A stretch of DNA of 64,000 nt from Polycyclovorans sp964425915 (GTDB taxonomy: Bacteria; Pseudomonadota; Gammaproteobacteria; Nevskiales; Nevskiaceae). The translations under genes and the position numbers were made by a program. Shown piece after piece: positions 16,937 through 24,382 of this stretch (its first letter is position 1; each line of letters begins with the position of its first letter). The stretch spans positions 310,001-374,000 of the forward strand of contig CAYROO010000001.1 in the NCBI GenBank assembly GCA_964425915.1, in the 5' to 3' direction. The notes under the pieces were generated by a model, which saw only the letters and a list, made by a program, of their open reading frames with translations, had not been told where the DNA came from and searched no databases.

Positions 16937-19782
16937 GAGCCCTGCCCCTACGCGGCTTGGCGCTGGCACTGATCCCGCTGGCCGTCGCCGGCTGCGTGAG
17001 CCCACTGGCCGGCAAGATCGACCCCACTCCGGACATCGGGGAAACCCTCGGCGACCGCGAGGCACCACCGGAAGAGATCCTGCCGATCATCCGCTCGGAA
17101 CCGATCGCTGCAGATCCCAGCCGGGCCATCGAGAACTACCGCAAATTGCTGGAACTGCAGGGGGCGGACGAGGCCACCCGCAATGAGTCGCAGCGTCGTC
17201 TGGCCGACCTTCAGGTTCAGGTGGCGGATGCCGAAGGCAACACCGAAGCGGTGGAAGGGGACCTGCGCGAGTCGATCAAGCTCTACGACCGCCTGCTCAA
17301 GGACAATCCTGACAGCAGCGACAACGACCGCATCTACTACCAGCGCGCGCGCGCGCTGCAAAACCTTGGCGATACGCCTGCGGCCATCGACACGCTGGCG
17401 CAACTGACGGCGCGGCACCCCGATTCCAAGCTGGTCAACGACGCCCGCTTCCGTCGCGCCGAGTTACTGTTCTTTGAAGCCCGCTACGCGGAAGCCGAGA
17501 CCGAGTACGGGTTGGTGCTGGCGCAGGGTGAAGGCACACCCTTCTTTGAGCCGGCTCAGTACAAGTTCGGATGGTCGCGCTACAAGCAGGCGAAGTATGC
17601 GGAAGCCGTGGCTGTGTTCGTCGATATTCTCGACCGCGTGCTGCCGCAGGACGCCAGCTTCTTCGACCCCGAACTGGTGCTGGCGCAGGTGCGGGGCACG
17701 CAGGCGGATTACGCTAAGGATGCCTTGCGGGTGATCAGTCTGTCGTTCGCCAACCTGGGCGGTGGCGATGCCGCCAACCGATACTTTGCACAGGCCGGCG
17801 ACCCGCGATTCTTCCCGCTGGTCTATGTCGCGCTCGGGGATCATCTGCTGGAACGGCAACGCTTCACCGATGCCGCCGAAGCCGCTGCCGCTTTCGTGAC
17901 CCGGCATGCCCAGCACGCGCTGGCACCGGATTTCCAGGCGCGCGTGATCACCGCCTATGCCGAAGGTGGCTTCAACGATCTGGTGGTGCGCGAGAAGGCC
18001 CGCTACGCCGAGACCTACGATCCAGCGGCCCCCTACTGGGCCGGTGCGCGTCCCACCAATGCCGTACTGGGGGCGCTACGGATTCACCTGGCCGACCTCG
18101 CCAAGCATTTCTATGCCAAGGGGCAGCAGGCTCCGGAGGATGCCAAGGCGGTGGCCCAGGCCGACTTCCTCACGGCCGCGGGCTACTTCCGGCGCATTCT
18201 TGAGGTGTATCCCAACGACGGCGAGATTGCGGAGATCAACTTCCTGCTCGCCGAGTCGCTGCTCAACGGCGGCGAGCTGCTGGCTGCCGCCGAAGAGTAC
18301 GCCCGCACCGCCTACGACTACCCGCGCCATGTGCGGTCTGCGGATGCCGCGCATGCCTCGGTGCTGGCCTACCACGCCCACGCCGAAGCACAGCCCGAAG
18401 CGGCGCGTGAGCCGGCACTGCGGCAGGCCATCGACGCCGCCCTGCGCTTTGCCGATACCTACCCCGGACACGGTCAGCTACTGCCGGTCCTGACCCGCAC
18501 GGCGGAAGATCTTTACGCGCTGAAGGATTACGACCGTGCCATCACGGTCGCCAAGCGCGTGCTCGACTACCCGCCGCCGGTGGACTACCGCCTCCGCCGC
18601 AATGCCTGGAGCGTGACGGGCAACAGCCACTTCGCCCTGGCCCGCTTTGCCGAGGCCGAGCAGGCGTTCGTCGAAGAACTGGCGCTGGTGTCGGAGAAGG
18701 CCACCGAACGGCCGGAGATCATCGAGCGTCTGGCAGAGTCGGTGTATCGGCAGGGCGAACGCTCGCGTGATGACGGCGCATTGCGACAAGCCGCCTTCCA
18801 CTTCCTGCGTGTGAAAACGGTGGCGCCGACGGCCAGCATTCTCGCCACCGCCGACTATGACGGTGCCTCCATGTTGTTCGAGCTGGAGGACTGGCCGGAA
18901 GCCGCACGCGAACTCGACGGCTTCCGCAACCGCTACCCGGCGAGTCCATTGCTGGCCGATATCGACAAGAAGCTGGCTGTCGCATTCCAGAAAAATGGCC
19001 AGCCGTTTCAGGCGGCTGAGGTCTATGGTCGCATCGCCGAGCGGGACAGCGAAGCCGCCGGCATCCGCCAGGATGCTGCCTGGCTGACCGCTACCCTGTT
19101 CGACGAGGCCGGCGCCAAAGCCGAGATGGCAGCCGCCTATGAGCGCTACGTCACACGCTATCCGCGCCCGGTGGACCAGGCGATGACTGCGCGCAGCCGA
19201 CTGGTGGAACTGAGCACCGCCGCTGGCGACCGTGAGCGCCAGCGCTACTGGCTGCGCCAGATTGTCGGCGCCGACGCTGCGGCGGGCGCCGAACGCACCG
19301 ATGCCACCCGCCTACTGGCCGCCGAATCGTCGCTGACCATCGGTCGTATGCTGGCTGCCGACACCGCCAAGCTCGCGTTGACCCTGCCACTGGAAACCTC
19401 GCTGCCACCGCGCCGCCAGTCGATGGAGGCGGCCATCCAGGCGCTGACCCAAGCCGCCGGATTCGGCTTCGCCGAGATCACTACGGCGGCGACCTTTGAA
19501 CTGGGCAAGGTGTACCTGGACTTCGCCAAGGCCCTGATGGCCTCGGAGCGGCCTCGCAACCTCGATGACTTGGCCCTGGAGCAGTTCGAGCTGCTGCTGG
19601 AGGAACAGGCTTTTCCCTTCGAGGAACGCGCCATCGAAACCTTCGAGACCAACCTCAAGCGTATTCCGCAGGGCATCTACGACGAGTGGGTCCGCAACAG
19701 CTATCAGCAGCTGGTGACCATTGCGCCCGCCCTCTACGGCCGCGTCGAACGCGGGGAGACCGTATATGAACCGTTCAATTGA
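16933..19782 (+). CDS. large TPR-repeat lipoprotein of the trans-envelope operon
   Basis: At 949 residues this is the largest member of the operon. The signal peptide ends in the lipobox VAGC (Cys about 17), so the protein is lipid-anchored, most likely in the outer membrane because Val follows Cys instead of Asp. The rest is a long helical solenoid with many TPR-like units: YYQRARALQNLGDTPAAIDT (about 138), FRRAELLFFEARYAEAETEY (about 175), SRYKQAKYAEAVAVFVDILD (about 216) and WSVTGNSHFALARFAEAEQA (about 558). It overlaps neighbours on both sides (ATGA upstream, 17 bp downstream). It could span part of the periplasm and couple the inner-membrane motor to the outer membrane. Confidence 0.83.
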   Translation: MRALPLRGLALALIPLAVAGCVSPLAGKIDPTPDIGETLGDREAPPEEILPIIRSEPIAADPSRAIENYRKLLELQGADEATRNESQRRLADLQVQVADAEGNTEAVEGDLRESIKLYDRLLKDNPDSSDNDRIYYQRARALQNLGDTPAAIDTLAQLTARHPDSKLVNDARFRRAELLFFEARYAEAETEYGLVLAQGEGTPFFEPAQYKFGWSRYKQAKYAEAVAVFVDILDRVLPQDASFFDPELVLAQVRGTQADYAKDALRVISLSFANLGGGDAANRYFAQAGDPRFFPLVYVALGDHLLERQRFTDAAEAAAAFVTRHAQHALAPDFQARVITAYAEGGFNDLVVREKARYAETYDPAAPYWAGARPTNAVLGALRIHLADLAKHFYAKGQQAPEDAKAVAQADFLTAAGYFRRILEVYPNDGEIAEINFLLAESLLNGGELLAAAEEYARTAYDYPRHVRSADAAHASVLAYHAHAEAQPEAAREPALRQAIDAALRFADTYPGHGQLLPVLTRTAEDLYALKDYDRAITVAKRVLDYPPPVDYRLRRNAWSVTGNSHFALARFAEAEQAFVEELALVSEKATERPEIIERLAESVYRQGERSRDDGALRQAAFHFLRVKTVAPTASILATADYDGASMLFELEDWPEAARELDGFRNRYPASPLLADIDKKLAVAFQKNGQPFQAAEVYGRIAERDSEAAGIRQDAAWLTATLFDEAGAKAEMAAAYERYVTRYPRPVDQAMTARSRLVELSTAAGDRERQRYWLRQIVGADAAAGAERTDATRLLAAESSLTIGRMLAADTAKLALTLPLETSLPPRRQSMEAAIQALTQAAGFGFAEITTAATFELGKVYLDFAKALMASERPRNLDDLALEQFELLLEEQAFPFEERAIETFETNLKRIPQGIYDEWVRNSYQQLVTIAPALYGRVERGETVYEPFN

Positions 19783-20422
19783 GGCCTGGCGCCTGGCGTC
19801 GGCGCTGACCGTGTCGCTGGCGCTCAGCGCCTGTGCCGGGCTGGGCCGCAAGGACGCGACCGAACCGAGCACGGAGGCCCCGACCGAGGTCAAGGCCGAG
19901 GTGGTGAAAACGCCCGAGGAGCGGTATGCCGAAGCGGTGGCCCTGCTCCAGACCAATCAGTTCAGCGAGGCCCAGGCCGCGTTCGAGGCCCTGACCGTCG
20001 AGGTCCCGGACCAGTCCGGGCCCTGGACCAATCTCGGCCTGATCCATCAACGCGCAAAGCGTGCTGCCGAGGCCCGGCAAGCCTTCGCCAATGCGGTTCG
20101 GATCAACCCGGACAACGCCACGGCGCAAAACCAGCTGGGCATCCTGCTGCGCGAAGCCGGTGACCCTGCCGGCGCGCGGCGCGCCTATGAGGCCGCGCTG
20201 GACGCACGGCCCGACTTTGCCGAAGCACACCTCAACCTAGGCCTGCTGCTGGACAACCATATTCCTGGCGCCCGTGCTCAAGCGCTGGGCCACTACCGCG
20301 AGTACCAGGCCCTGACGGGCGGCGATGATCTGCGGGTGCTGGTGTGGATTGCCGATATCGAAAAGGCGATGGCGGAGACGGCGCCAGTCGATACGCCTGC
20401 GCCCGCGGAGACCACCCCATGA
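19766..20422 (+). CDS. TPR-repeat lipoprotein
   Basis: This 218-residue protein begins MNRSIEAWRLASALTVSLAL and has the lipobox LSAC (Cys about 23), so it is a lipoprotein. After a linker of about 30 residues it holds three TPR units: YAEAVALLQTNQFSEAQAAF, PWTNLGLIHQRAKRAAEARQ and AQNQLGILLREAGDPAGARR. A fourth partial unit (AEAHLNLGLLLDN) follows. The start at 19766 is chosen because the signal peptide begins there; it lies 17 bp inside the previous gene. Its stop overlaps the next ATG. The PilF-like architecture fits a lipoprotein that helps assemble an envelope complex. Confidence 0.85.
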   Translation: MNRSIEAWRLASALTVSLALSACAGLGRKDATEPSTEAPTEVKAEVVKTPEERYAEAVALLQTNQFSEAQAAFEALTVEVPDQSGPWTNLGLIHQRAKRAAEARQAFANAVRINPDNATAQNQLGILLREAGDPAGARRAYEAALDARPDFAEAHLNLGLLLDNHIPGARAQALGHYREYQALTGGDDLRVLVWIADIEKAMAETAPVDTPAPAETTP

Positions 20423-20826
20423 TGCGGCGGAATCTCCATCTGGCCTTGCTTGCGACCCTGCTAGCGGGCGGCGCCCAGGCCCAGGACGAAGGCCCCGGCG
20501 TCAGCACCAGTGCCGATCTCCCGGCGGTCTCAACGCCCGCCGCGCCGGCCAGCGCCGGAGCCAGCGATGCCGCCGCCGTGGAGGCGGGTGGCGGCACCGT
20601 GATCGTCGGTGATCGAGAATCTCCGATCGGTTTGTACATCATGCCCTGGCGCAACAGTGCGGCACAGGCGGACATGGATCGGCCGGCACGTCTGCTGCAA
20701 TCCGAGGTGTTGCCATTGGATGAAGCGGTCTTCATCCGACAGATCGAGTATCACAACGCGCTGACCGATACGCTGAAGTCGCGCGACCTCGTCACTCCTG
20801 ATCTCCCGGGCGCAGCGCGTCCCTGA
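20419..20826 (+). CDS. small exported protein of unknown function in the trans-envelope operon
   Basis: This 135-residue protein has a Sec signal peptide (about residues 1-23, cleavage after AQA) and a low-complexity Ala/Ser/Pro linker to about residue 58. A compact C-terminal part follows with IVGDRESPIGLYIMPW (about 60-78) and VLPLDEAVFIRQIEYHNALT. The IGLYIMPWRN segment looks structured and would make a good search seed. I recognise no family. Position between a TPR lipoprotein and the TolQ-like gene makes it a candidate periplasmic subunit. Its start overlaps the previous stop as ATGA; a 57-bp gap then separates it from the TolQ-like gene. Confidence 0.7.
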   Translation: MMRRNLHLALLATLLAGGAQAQDEGPGVSTSADLPAVSTPAAPASAGASDAAAVEAGGGTVIVGDRESPIGLYIMPWRNSAAQADMDRPARLLQSEVLPLDEAVFIRQIEYHNALTDTLKSRDLVTPDLPGAARP

Positions 20827-20883
20827 TCGTTCACTTTTCTTTACCTGTATCGGCGCGGCCGAGTTCATCCCGAGGATTCATCC

Positions 20884-21516
20884 ATGCAAGTGTTCACCTC
20901 CGTGCTTCGCTTCTTCCAGGAAGGCGGCCCGTTCATGTATCCCCTGCTGATCGTCATGGTGATCGGCCTGGCCATCGCCGCCGAACGCTGGCTCTACCTG
21001 AAGCGGGCGCGCAACGAGAACCGCCAGCTGTGGGCCCGCATGCTGCCCTTGCTCAACCAGGGCGATTACAGCGGTGCCGAGCAGCTCGCCACCGACTCGC
21101 AGACCGCGATTGGCCGGGTGCTGGGCTATGGCCTGTCGCGCTCCAAGACCGCCGCTAACCGCGCCGATGTCGAGATGGCGATGGAAGAGTCGCTGATGGA
21201 AGTGACGCCGCTGCTGGAACGCCGCACCCACTACCTCGCCACCTTCGCCAACATCGCCACGCTGATGGGGCTGCTGGGCACCATCATCGGCCTGATCCAG
21301 GGCTTCACCGCGGTGGCCAATGTCAACCCGGCCGAAAAGGCCGACCTGTTGTCGGCGTCGATCTCGGTGGCGATGAACACCACCGCCTTCGGCCTGATCG
21401 TCGCCATTCCCCTGTTGCTCCTGCACGCAGTGCTGCAGTCGACCGCCAATGAGCTGATCGACAGCGTCGAAATGGCCGCGATCAAGTTCCTCAATAGCTT
21501 CGGCTTCAAGCACTGA
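20884..21516 (+). CDS. MotA/TolQ/ExbB-type proton channel protein (AglR-like)
   Basis: This 210-residue inner-membrane protein has the three-helix TolQ/ExbB layout. TM1 is at about residues 17-36 (PFMYPLLIVMVIGLAIAAER). TM2 (ATFANIATLMGLLGTIIGLI) and TM3 (SISVAMNTTAFGLIVAIPLL) carry the conserved Gly and Thr residues lining the proton path. It should form the stator of a proton-driven motor with the two TolR-like proteins that follow. It is not the housekeeping tolQ, because ybgC, tolA, tolB and pal are absent. The TPR and AgmX/PglI companions match the AglR position in the Myxococcus machine. Confidence 0.9.
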   Translation: MQVFTSVLRFFQEGGPFMYPLLIVMVIGLAIAAERWLYLKRARNENRQLWARMLPLLNQGDYSGAEQLATDSQTAIGRVLGYGLSRSKTAANRADVEMAMEESLMEVTPLLERRTHYLATFANIATLMGLLGTIIGLIQGFTAVANVNPAEKADLLSASISVAMNTTAFGLIVAIPLLLLHAVLQSTANELIDSVEMAAIKFLNSFGFKH

Positions 21517-21535
21517 TCGCGCCGGAACGCCTGAC

Positions 21536-22030
21536 ATGATTGGTCGTTTGCGCCGCGCGCGCCGCCACGACGTGGCGGAGCTGAACATCACCGCCTTCAT
21601 GAATCTGATGGTGGCGCTGGTGCCGTTCCTGCTGATCACGGCCGTGTTCACCCAGCTGGCCGTGAAGCAGCTCAACCTGCCGGACAACAGTGCCCCGCTC
21701 CCCGATGAACCGCCCACCCCCGGGTTGGAGGTGGTGATCCGCGCCAGCAGCCTGACGCTGATGGATGGCGGTCAGGTGCAGCAGACATGGGCCCGCGACG
21801 AGGACGGTTACGACTTCCGCGCGCTCAACCTGGCGCTGGCGGATATCAAGGGACGCCGTCAGGGTGAGGACAACATCAGCCTGTTGCTGGAAGCCGACAT
21901 TCCCTACGACGTGTTGATCCAGGCGATGGATGCCGTGCATTACCTCCCAGCCGCGCGCGAGGGCGTACAGGTGGACATGTTCCCGCGCATCGCGGTGGGC
22001 CAGGCGCCAACGCTTGAGGGCACGCCATGA
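21536..22030 (+). CDS. TolR/ExbD-like protein, first copy, lacking the proton-carrying Asp
   Basis: This 164-residue protein has a short cytoplasmic N-terminus, one transmembrane helix (about residues 17-41) and a periplasmic domain. In TolR and ExbD the helix carries an essential Asp just after a TP(F/L) motif. Here the matching stretch is LNITAFMNLMVALVPFLL with Asn at position 23. The copy therefore should not carry protons by itself, unlike the second copy (22027). The periplasmic part (VVIRASSLTLMDGG) resembles ExbD peptidoglycan- or partner-binding domains. The gene is coupled downstream by ATGA. Confidence 0.85.
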   Translation: MIGRLRRARRHDVAELNITAFMNLMVALVPFLLITAVFTQLAVKQLNLPDNSAPLPDEPPTPGLEVVIRASSLTLMDGGQVQQTWARDEDGYDFRALNLALADIKGRRQGEDNISLLLEADIPYDVLIQAMDAVHYLPAAREGVQVDMFPRIAVGQAPTLEGTP

Positions 22031-22542
22031 TCCGCAGTGCCTCCATACGCAGTCAGCGCATCCAGCGCCGGGTCAGCCGCGGTCGCCAGGGCACCGGGCT
22101 GAACCTGGTGTCGCTGATGGATATCTTCACCATCCTGGTGTTCTTCCTGCTGGTGAACTCAGCGCAGGTGGAAGTGCTGCCCAACGCCAAGGACCTGGAA
22201 CTGCCGGAATCCCTGAGCACCGACAAACCGGCCGAACAAGTGCTGCTGATGGTGACCCGAGAGGCCATTCTGGTGAATGGTCGTGAGGTCACCCGCCTCG
22301 ACAGCGTGCGCAGTCTCAGCACCGCCGTGATCCCGACCTTGAAGTCGGAGTTGCTGCAGATGCCGCTGGCGCCGGTCGTGGGCGGCACGCCGGGTCAGAC
22401 CTCGCGCGGCGACGTCAACATCATGGCGGACCGCGACACGCCCTTTGAGCTGATCAAGAAGGTCATGGCCACCTGCACCGACGCCAAGTTCTCGCGCATT
22501 TCCCTGGCGGTGGTGAGCAAGCCCGGGGGGAGTGGCTCATGA
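22027..22542 (+). CDS. TolR/ExbD-like protein, second copy, with the conserved Asp
   Basis: This 171-residue protein has a basic N-terminus, one transmembrane helix (about residues 26-46) and a periplasmic domain. The helix contains LNLVSLMDIFTILVFFLLV, with D32 in the place of the proton-binding Asp of TolR and ExbD. The C-terminal part (DVNIMADRDTPFELIKKVMA) matches the ExbD pattern, in which a basic or polar segment precedes the final helix. With the TolQ-like protein and the Asp-less partner it should form a proton-driven complex. It overlaps its neighbours on both sides by 4 bp. Confidence 0.88.
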   Translation: MIRSASIRSQRIQRRVSRGRQGTGLNLVSLMDIFTILVFFLLVNSAQVEVLPNAKDLELPESLSTDKPAEQVLLMVTREAILVNGREVTRLDSVRSLSTAVIPTLKSELLQMPLAPVVGGTPGQTSRGDVNIMADRDTPFELIKKVMATCTDAKFSRISLAVVSKPGGSGS

Positions 22543-23573
22543 GCGCTCAGGTGATCCAGTGGTACACCTGGGAGCTGCAGGAAGAGGCAGACCGTCGCTT
22601 CAAGCGCCTGCTGATGCTGTTCGCCCTGCCGGCCTTGATCATCGCCATCCTTATCCCGTTTCTCGACGTCGTCGGGCTGACCGAGGGCGGCGGCACCCTG
22701 ACCGGCCAGCAGTTCGTCGAGCTGATCAACGATCGCGAAGACGCTGAGCTGGCCGAGGCGGTGGAAGAAGCCGCGCCCGCCGAAGAAGAGCAGGCCGACC
22801 CGGTCGAGCCGGAACCGGCGGAAGCCGAACCGGAGGCCGAGCCCGTACCCGAGCCGCAGCCGGAACCGGTGGCAACGCCGGTACCGCGCGCCACACCGGC
22901 GCCAACGCCGGACCCGGCCGTAGTCCGCGCCCAGCAGGAGGCCGCCGCGCGCGCCCGCGCGCAGGAGCAAGCCAAGGTCTTCGATCAGCTGCAATCACTG
23001 CGCAGCGAGACCCTGAGCGCGATGGATGCCACCCAGCCGCTCACCTCGGCGGCCGTGGTCGGCACCTCCGGCGGGAGCGGCTCCGGTTCAGGACGCACCG
23101 CAAGCCCGGACAGTATTGCCAGTTCCGCCCGCAGCTCCGGCGGCATCACCGGCCAAGGCGCAGGCACGGTTCGGCGCACGGACGCCGGCACCGGTCTGGG
23201 TCAGCGCAACACCACCGTGATCGAGAGCCCGGTGGGCTTCGGCGAAGACCGCAGCCGGCCCGGCCAGGGCGGCGACAAGCTGATCCCGGGGCGCACGCTG
23301 CAAGAGATCCAGCTCGCCTTCGACCGCAACAAGGGGGCCATCACCGCCATCATCAATCGAGCGCTGCGGGCCAATCCCAACCTGCGCGGCAAGATCGTAG
23401 TGAGCTTCACCGTATTGCCCAACGGCGCCATGAGCAACCTGACACTGGTGCGCAGCGAACTGGGCGATACCGACGTCGAACAGAAGGTGCTGGCGCGGAT
23501 CGGGCTGATCAACTTTGGCGCCAAGGATGTGCCGCCGTTCGAGGTGAAGGACTACCCGATCGTCCTCCTATAA
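22539..23573 (+). CDS. AgmX/PglI C-terminal domain protein (TonB/TolA-like transducer)
   Basis: This 344-residue protein has one transmembrane helix near the N-terminus (about residues 26-46). A long acidic and Pro-rich periplasmic stretch (about 65-125, many EPEP and EAEPEAEP pairs) and a Ser/Gly-rich linker follow. The globular C-terminal domain (about 250-344) starts at RTLQEIQLAFDRNKGAITAI and includes LRGKIVVSFTVLPNGAMSNL. That C-terminal pattern is the AgmX/PglI (GltG/GltJ) type, a TonB-like fold. The protein should transmit motion from the TolQ/TolR-like motor toward the outer membrane. It is the last gene of the operon, 20 bp before fabI. Confidence 0.87.
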   Translation: MSAQVIQWYTWELQEEADRRFKRLLMLFALPALIIAILIPFLDVVGLTEGGGTLTGQQFVELINDREDAELAEAVEEAAPAEEEQADPVEPEPAEAEPEAEPVPEPQPEPVATPVPRATPAPTPDPAVVRAQQEAAARARAQEQAKVFDQLQSLRSETLSAMDATQPLTSAAVVGTSGGSGSGSGRTASPDSIASSARSSGGITGQGAGTVRRTDAGTGLGQRNTTVIESPVGFGEDRSRPGQGGDKLIPGRTLQEIQLAFDRNKGAITAIINRALRANPNLRGKIVVSFTVLPNGAMSNLTLVRSELGDTDVEQKVLARIGLINFGAKDVPPFEVKDYPIVLL

Positions 23574-23593
23574 CGAGATCAACGGAGTACCGC

Positions 23594-24382
23594 ATGGGCT
23601 TTCTGCAGGGGAAAAAGGCGCTGATCACCGGCGTCGCCAGTGACCGTTCGATTGCCACCGGCATTGCCGAGGCCTTCCATCGCCAAGGTGCAGAGCTGGC
23701 CTTCAGCTACCAGGGCGACCGCCTCAAGGGACGTGTCGAGTCCTTCGCCGCCAGCCTGGGCAGCAACATCGTACTGCCGCTGGACGTCACCGAGGACGCC
23801 CAGATCGATGAGGTGATGCAGGAGTTGCGGCAACAATGGGGCGGCCTCGACATCGTGGTCCACTCCATCGGGTTTGCCCCGCGCGAGCAGTTGCAGGGCC
23901 GTTACCTCGATGCCGTCACTCGGGAAGGCTTCCGCATCTCCCACGACATCTCGGCCTACTCCTTTGCGGCGCTCGGCAAGGCAGCGCGCCCGCTGATGCA
24001 GGGCCGGGCGGCGTCCATGCTGACCCTGACCTACCTCGGCGCCGTGCGCGCGGTGCCCAAGTACAACGTGATGGGACCGGCCAAGGCCAGCCTGGAGGCC
24101 AATGTCCGCTTCATGGCCGCCGACCTTGGCGAGGAAGGCATTCGCGTCAACGGCATCTCGGCGGGACCGATCAAGACGCTGGCGGCCGCGGGTATCTCCG
24201 GCTTTCGCGAAATGCTCGGCCATGCCGCCCAGGCCAGCCCGCTGAAGCGCAACGTCACCATCGAAGACGTCGGCAATACCGCCGCCTTCCTCAGCTCGGA
24301 CCTGGCCGCCGGCATTACTGGTGAAATCGTCTACGTGGACGCCGGCTACCGCATCATGGGGATGAGTTTTCCAGAGGGCTGA
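23594..24382 (+). CDS. fabI: enoyl-[acyl-carrier-protein] reductase (NADH) FabI
   Basis: FabI catalyses the last step of each fatty-acid elongation cycle, reducing trans-2-enoyl-ACP with NADH. The 262-residue protein has the cofactor motif ITGVASDRSIATGIA (about residues 11-25). The catalytic residues Y147 (LTYLG), Y157 and K164 (YNVMGPAK) align with E. coli Y146, Y156 and K163. The C-terminal VYVDAGYRIMG is also typical. GGAG lies eight bases before the ATG. It may be read from the operon upstream (20-bp gap). Its last 29 bp overlap the convergent symporter gene. Confidence 0.96.
   Translation: MGFLQGKKALITGVASDRSIATGIAEAFHRQGAELAFSYQGDRLKGRVESFAASLGSNIVLPLDVTEDAQIDEVMQELRQQWGGLDIVVHSIGFAPREQLQGRYLDAVTREGFRISHDISAYSFAALGKAARPLMQGRAASMLTLTYLGAVRAVPKYNVMGPAKASLEANVRFMAADLGEEGIRVNGISAGPIKTLAAAGISGFREMLGHAAQASPLKRNVTIEDVGNTAAFLSSDLAAGITGEIVYVDAGYRIMGMSFPEG

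Noticed and set aside
20884..22542. Housekeeping tolQ-tolR or exbB-exbD
   Set aside because: tolA, tolB, pal, ybgC and a tonB receptor are absent. There are two TolR-like genes, one without the Asp, and an AgmX/PglI-domain partner.
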